Shown piece after piece: positions 5,663-7,749 of a stretch of 7,749 nucleotides of DNA. Made by a program: the position numbers and the translations under genes. Position 1 is the stretch's first letter; every line of letters starts with the position of its first letter. This stretch comes from Methanoregula sp. (GTDB taxonomy: Archaea > Halobacteriota > Methanomicrobia > Methanomicrobiales > Methanospirillaceae), in contig JAQWDG010000073.1 of NCBI GenBank assembly GCA_028705545.1, positions 1 through 7,749 of the forward strand, read 5' to 3'. The notes below the pieces were generated by a model. That model searched no databases and was not told the origin of the DNA. It saw only the letters and a program-made list of their open reading frames with translations.

Positions 5663-5727
5663 GAAGTACAGGCTCCTGGTATGAAAGAGAGTTAACTTAA
5701 TGATGTGCGCTCTCATCATCTAAAAGC
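5663..5727. promoter_or_regulatory. Divergent promoter region (presenilin / small membrane protein)
   Basis: A 65-bp gap between divergent start codons. GTTAACTTAA (5691-5700) is the only AT-rich core and reads TTAAGTTAAC on the other strand, so it may act as a weak TATA element in either direction. Its centre is about 32 nt from the ATG at 5728, which lacks an SD and may be leaderless. For the presenilin gene, GGAG on the minus strand (5676-5673) is 10 nt from the ATG at 5662. The elements are weak and the assignment tentative. Confidence 0.4.
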
Positions 5728-6042
5728 ATGGACATTCCCGAGTATCTCCCCGATATTATCCTTACGGCGATCATGGTCGTCTCCACCCTCGTCCTCATCC
5801 TCCGGTTCTGGCAGGACGTAATCATTGCAGTCGCCGCCGCCCTCATGGTGCTCTCGCTCGGCGGGCTTTTCCTTTCTTTGGAGATCAAGGTGAGAAACCT
5901 CGAAAAGAACGTGATCACCCGGGAGCGGATGCTGCGCACGAACCTCGAGGAGATCTCCACCAATATGACCGAAAAATACGAGAAAACAACGGCACATCTC
6001 GAAGACCTGGTCGCCGAGCTCTCCAAAAGGGCCTATAAATAA
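5728..6042 (+). CDS. Small membrane-anchored coiled-coil protein, function unknown
   Basis: I do not recognise this 104-aa protein. Two hydrophobic helices lie at about residues 8-26 and 31-50, separated by a short RFWQD turn. A charged, heptad-like helical segment follows (about 51-104: LEIKVRNLEKNVITRERM and on to the C-terminus) with no prolines or cysteines, so a coiled coil is likely. By the positive-inside rule the turn and tail composition suggest a hairpin anchored in the membrane with a cytoplasmic tail, but topology is uncertain. The ATG at 5728 is the first in frame and sits right before the first helix; no SD is seen. Codon use and GC content resemble the neighbours, supporting a real gene. 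It is divergent from the presenilin gene and ends 38 nt before fen1 on the same strand. No function can be assigned. Confidence 0.75.
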   Translation: MDIPEYLPDIILTAIMVVSTLVLILRFWQDVIIAVAAALMVLSLGGLFLSLEIKVRNLEKNVITRERMLRTNLEEISTNMTEKYEKTTAHLEDLVAELSKRAYK

Positions 6043-6074
6043 GCGTGCGGGGAGCACAACCTAAACGAAGGTGA
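6034..6074 (+). promoter_or_regulatory. fen1 promoter and Shine-Dalgarno overlapping the end of the upstream gene
   Basis: TATAAATA at 6034-6041, preceded by purine-rich AAAAGG, is the best TATA box in the window and includes the last codons and most of the stop (TAA 6040-6042) of the small membrane-protein gene. Initiation is expected near 6063. AGGTGA at 6069-6074 is complementary to the archaeal 16S rRNA 3' end and lies 6 nt before the fen1 ATG, fixing that start. Together they suggest fen1 can be transcribed independently of the gene before it. Confidence 0.7.
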
Positions 6075-6080
6075 CGTGCC

Positions 6081-7082
6081 ATGGGTGTCGCACTGCGGGA
6101 TATCATTGCCGATTACAAGACGCCGGTCTCCTGGGAAGGGCTTTCGGGAGTTGCGGCGGTCGATGCGAACAATACGCTCTACCAGTTTTTGACCATCATC
6201 CGGCAGCCGGACGGGACACCGCTGATGGACACGAAAGGCCGGGTAACCTCACACCTTTCGGGGATCCTTTTTAGGATGGTCAACTTCCTTGAAAAGGGGA
6301 TCAAGCCGGTCTTTGTTTTTGACGGGAAGCCCCCGGAGCTCAAGCAGGAGACCAATGCGGAGCGAAGGAAGCACCGCGACGAGGCGGGGGTGAAATACAA
6401 AGAAGCAGTAGAGCGGGGCGACGAGGAGGAGGCATATAAACAGGCCCGGTCGGCGACCCGGGTGGACGATACGATTATTGCGACCTCAAAAGAGCTCCTC
6501 GATCTTTTGGGGATCCCGTACGTGCAAGCCCCTTCCGAGGGAGAGGCTCAGGCGGCGTTCATGGTGCAACGGGGGGATGCCCGTTTCGCGGTCTCGCAGG
6601 ACTACGATACGCTCCTTTTCGGGGCACCGCTTCTCATGCGCAACCTGACCGTAAGCGGGAAGCGGAAGATCCGGGGCCGGGTCGTGACCGTGAACCCGGA
6701 GCGGGTGGCACTCTCCGAAGTGCTCGCCGGCCTTTCCCTTACCCGGGAGCAGCTCGTGGAGGTCGGGATCCTTGTCGGGACCGATTTTAATGCCGGTGCT
6801 TCCGGCGTTGGGGCAAAGACGGCGCTGAAGATCGTCCGTAACGGGGAGTATGCCGCAAAGCTTGCCGAGAAGTGCCCGGGTTTTGACCCGGCGCCGGTGC
6901 AGGATTTCTTCCTCCGGCCACCGGTGACAACGGACTACTCCCTTGCGTGGGCCCACCTGAGCGTGGAGGGGATCCGGCGGATGCTCTGCGACGGGTACGA
7001 CTTTGCCCCGGAACGGGTCGATGCGGCACTCGAACGGTATTCCACAAAGGCCGGGCAGAAGACGCTGGAGAGCTGGTTCTGA
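6081..7082 (+). CDS. fen: Flap endonuclease 1 (FEN1/XPG family)
   Basis: FEN1 removes 5' flaps during Okazaki-fragment maturation and long-patch base excision repair, acting with PCNA and DNA ligase. The 333-aa protein is typical in length. Metal-binding acidic residues are all present: Asp28 (VDANN), Asp81 (VFDGKPPELK), Glu153 and Glu155 (SEGEAQAA), Asp174 and Asp176 (SQDYD), and Asp235 (GTDFN). The helical clamp region lies between about 90 and 130 and is rich in Lys, Arg and Glu. The helix-hairpin-helix GVGAKTALKIV follows at about 242-252. The final eight residues QKTLESWF (326-333) form a canonical PCNA-interacting peptide. The ATG at 6081 gives the conserved MGVALRDI start, with Gly2 needed at the active site, and has an ideal SD. 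No abnormality is visible. Confidence 0.98.
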   Translation: MGVALRDIIADYKTPVSWEGLSGVAAVDANNTLYQFLTIIRQPDGTPLMDTKGRVTSHLSGILFRMVNFLEKGIKPVFVFDGKPPELKQETNAERRKHRDEAGVKYKEAVERGDEEEAYKQARSATRVDDTIIATSKELLDLLGIPYVQAPSEGEAQAAFMVQRGDARFAVSQDYDTLLFGAPLLMRNLTVSGKRKIRGRVVTVNPERVALSEVLAGLSLTREQLVEVGILVGTDFNAGASGVGAKTALKIVRNGEYAAKLAEKCPGFDPAPVQDFFLRPPVTTDYSLAWAHLSVEGIRRMLCDGYDFAPERVDAALERYSTKAGQKTLESWF

Positions 7083-7104
7083 TCCCAACACCGCCGTTCA
7101 TGAA

Positions 7105-7137
7105 GTAAAAAAGAGGGTTCCCCGTTTTTAGGGGCTC
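7105..7137 (+). terminator. Possible U-rich terminator of fen1
   Basis: A T5 run (7125-7129) follows a G/C stretch GGGTTCCCC about 40 nt after the fen1 stop; CCCC and GGGG flanking the T-run could form a minimal 4-bp hairpin. Archaeal termination often needs only a T-rich stretch, so this is a plausible but weak site. Confidence 0.3.
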
Positions 7138-7200
7138 CTGTGCGGTCCGGCTCGTTTATGTTCCATACCGGCAAAGGCTGTAAAAAACGCGGGGTTCATG

Positions 7201-7230
7201 AAAAACGGGCAGATTTTTCATCTGCCCGTT
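7201..7230 (-). terminator. Hairpin terminator of the transglutaminase-like gene
   Basis: AACGGGCAGAT (7204-7214) and ATCTGCCCGTT (7220-7230) form a perfect 11-bp stem around a 5-nt loop. Read on the minus strand, the stem begins 7 nt after the TGA at 7238-7240, and the T's that end its 3' arm run on to give TTTTT (complement of 7201-7205) before CATG. This is a textbook intrinsic-terminator layout for the minus-strand gene. On the plus strand no T-run follows, so it is directional. Confidence 0.7.
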
Positions 7231-7237
7231 CTCCTGT

Positions 7238-7749
7238 TCACTGCATCGGGAGGAGGCCGGCATTCCTTAACTCGGCAATGGACAGGTCCTGGGAATTGCC
7301 GGACTTGAAATTCCCGTTCGTGATCTCCGTCTGGTATTCCTGGTCCGCGTATTCGGTCGCTTCCTCGAATGTCGAAGACCCGGTCATCGTAGTCTCAAGG
7401 CAGGCCATCTGGCCGGCGGCAGCATCGGGTTTTGTGTCGTAACAGACAAACGCGTGGGAGGGGAGGACGATGATATGGGGGTTCATGCCAATGGATTCGA
7501 GGGCAGAGGCATACAGGACCGTGCCATCGATACAGTTGGCCGATTTTGAGGAGATAGACTCTGAGGGCAGCCGGACCCTTTGTGAGGATTCGGTATCCCG
7601 TGAGTACGAAAGGGGCGAGTTGACGTAGGTGATCTGGTAATCGTTCTTGAGTGCCGTAAAGATCGCCTTTACCTGGGCATTGGTGTCGGCTTCCCACTCT
7701 GCATCCGTGCAGCTGTCGCCGCACAGGTACCCGGTCATCGATTTCCCGG
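7238..7749 (-). CDS. Transglutaminase-like cysteine-protein, C-terminal part (5' truncated by window edge)
   Basis: The frame is open to the window end, so only the last 169 residues are seen; an ATG at 7738 is internal or undecidable. The core resembles transglutaminase/protease-like (papain-fold) domains: RVRLPSESISSKSANCIDG places the candidate nucleophile Cys72 (fragment numbering) at a helix start (CIDGTVLYASALESIGMNP), followed by LPSHAFV with candidate His98. The third residue may be in CLETTMTG (Glu118), as an ETT motif recurs in this group as I remember it. CGDSC near the visible start could form a disulfide if the domain is extracytoplasmic; a signal peptide would be outside the window. 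Members are annotated as transglutaminase-domain proteins with unknown reaction. It converges on fen1 and has its own terminator, so it is a separate transcription unit. Confidence 0.7.
   Translation of the reverse strand, partial: GKSMTGYLCGDSCTDAEWEADTNAQVKAIFTALKNDYQITYVNSPLSYSRDTESSQRVRLPSESISSKSANCIDGTVLYASALESIGMNPHIIVLPSHAFVCYDTKPDAAAGQMACLETTMTGSSTFEEATEYADQEYQTEITNGNFKSGNSQDLSIAELRNAGLLPMQ

Noticed and set aside
5663..5719. Upstream extension of the presenilin protein to an ATG at 5719
   Set aside because: The added 19 residues lack family character and use up most of the divergent gap; the ATG at 5662 has a GGAG upstream and leads straight into the first helix.
6486..7091. Minus-strand frame of 201 codons opposite fen1
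   Set aside because: It lies wholly antisense to a complete FEN1 with all active-site residues and the PCNA-binding tail, and shows no domain of its own.
7083..7237. Possible small RNA or tRNA in the fen1/transglutaminase spacer
   Set aside because: No cloverleaf, T-loop consensus or CCA-like acceptor is visible; the only strong structure is the terminator hairpin. The 9-nt direct repeat GTTCATGAA (7096 and 7194) is too short to interpret.
7140..7442. Plus-strand frame of 100 codons after fen1
   Set aside because: It runs through the strong minus-strand terminator hairpin and is antisense to the transglutaminase-like gene; no SD or recognisable domain.
1..7749. Mobile elements, CRISPR arrays, defence islands or horizontally acquired genes
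   Set aside because: No transposase, integrase, terminal repeats or spaced direct repeats were seen; composition looks even across the genes and the functions are core archaeal ones.

Overview
The window reads as a compact, GC-rich euryarchaeal chromosome segment, most likely from a methanogen of the order Methanomicrobiales (Methanoregula-like is my best guess). The basis is the information-processing gene set (RPA-type OB-fold protein, RadA, FEN1 with a C-terminal PCNA-binding peptide, an archaeal Nog1 GTPase, an archaeal presenilin homologue), TATA-box promoters close to start codons, and an archaeal Shine-Dalgarno sequence before fen1. The genus is inferred from remembered protein similarity, not from a search.

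Layout, left to right: (1) 1-2406, plus strand: the 3' end of an RPA-like single-stranded-DNA-binding gene, then radA with its own promoter, then a HAD-family phosphoglycolate phosphatase that overlaps radA by 7 nt. (2) 2388-3702, minus strand: a small PRC-barrel protein whose end overlaps the phosphatase gene by 19 nt, and a transcriptional regulator with an N-terminal HTH and two C-terminal CBS domains. Between them is a 181-nt spacer with a 9-bp-arm palindrome and three 10-bp-phased TTACC repeats. (3) 3749-4741, plus strand: a Nog1-family ribosome-assembly GTPase, divergent from the CBS regulator across only 46 bp. (4) 4682-5662, minus strand: a nine-helix presenilin/SPP-type intramembrane aspartyl protease, overlapping the GTPase gene by 60 nt tail to tail. 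(5) 5728-7082, plus strand: a 104-aa membrane-anchored coiled-coil protein of unknown function, then fen1. (6) 7083-7749: a short convergent spacer with a good hairpin-plus-U-run terminator, then the 3' end of a transglutaminase-like cysteine-protein gene on the minus strand.

Functional reading: ssDNA coating (RPA), strand exchange (RadA) and flap removal (FEN1) form a scattered DNA replication/repair set. The phosphatase coupled to radA could clear 2-phosphoglycolate, which is both a product of damaged 3'-DNA-end repair and a RuBisCO by-product. The other genes (PRC-barrel, CBS regulator, Nog1, presenilin) are housekeeping or regulatory and are not obviously part of one pathway. I see no mobile element, CRISPR array, tRNA or rRNA. 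No multi-gene undescribed system is convincing. The more unusual points are the nested antisense overlaps, the interleaved divergent promoters, the phased repeats, and the uncharacterised small membrane protein beside the presenilin gene.
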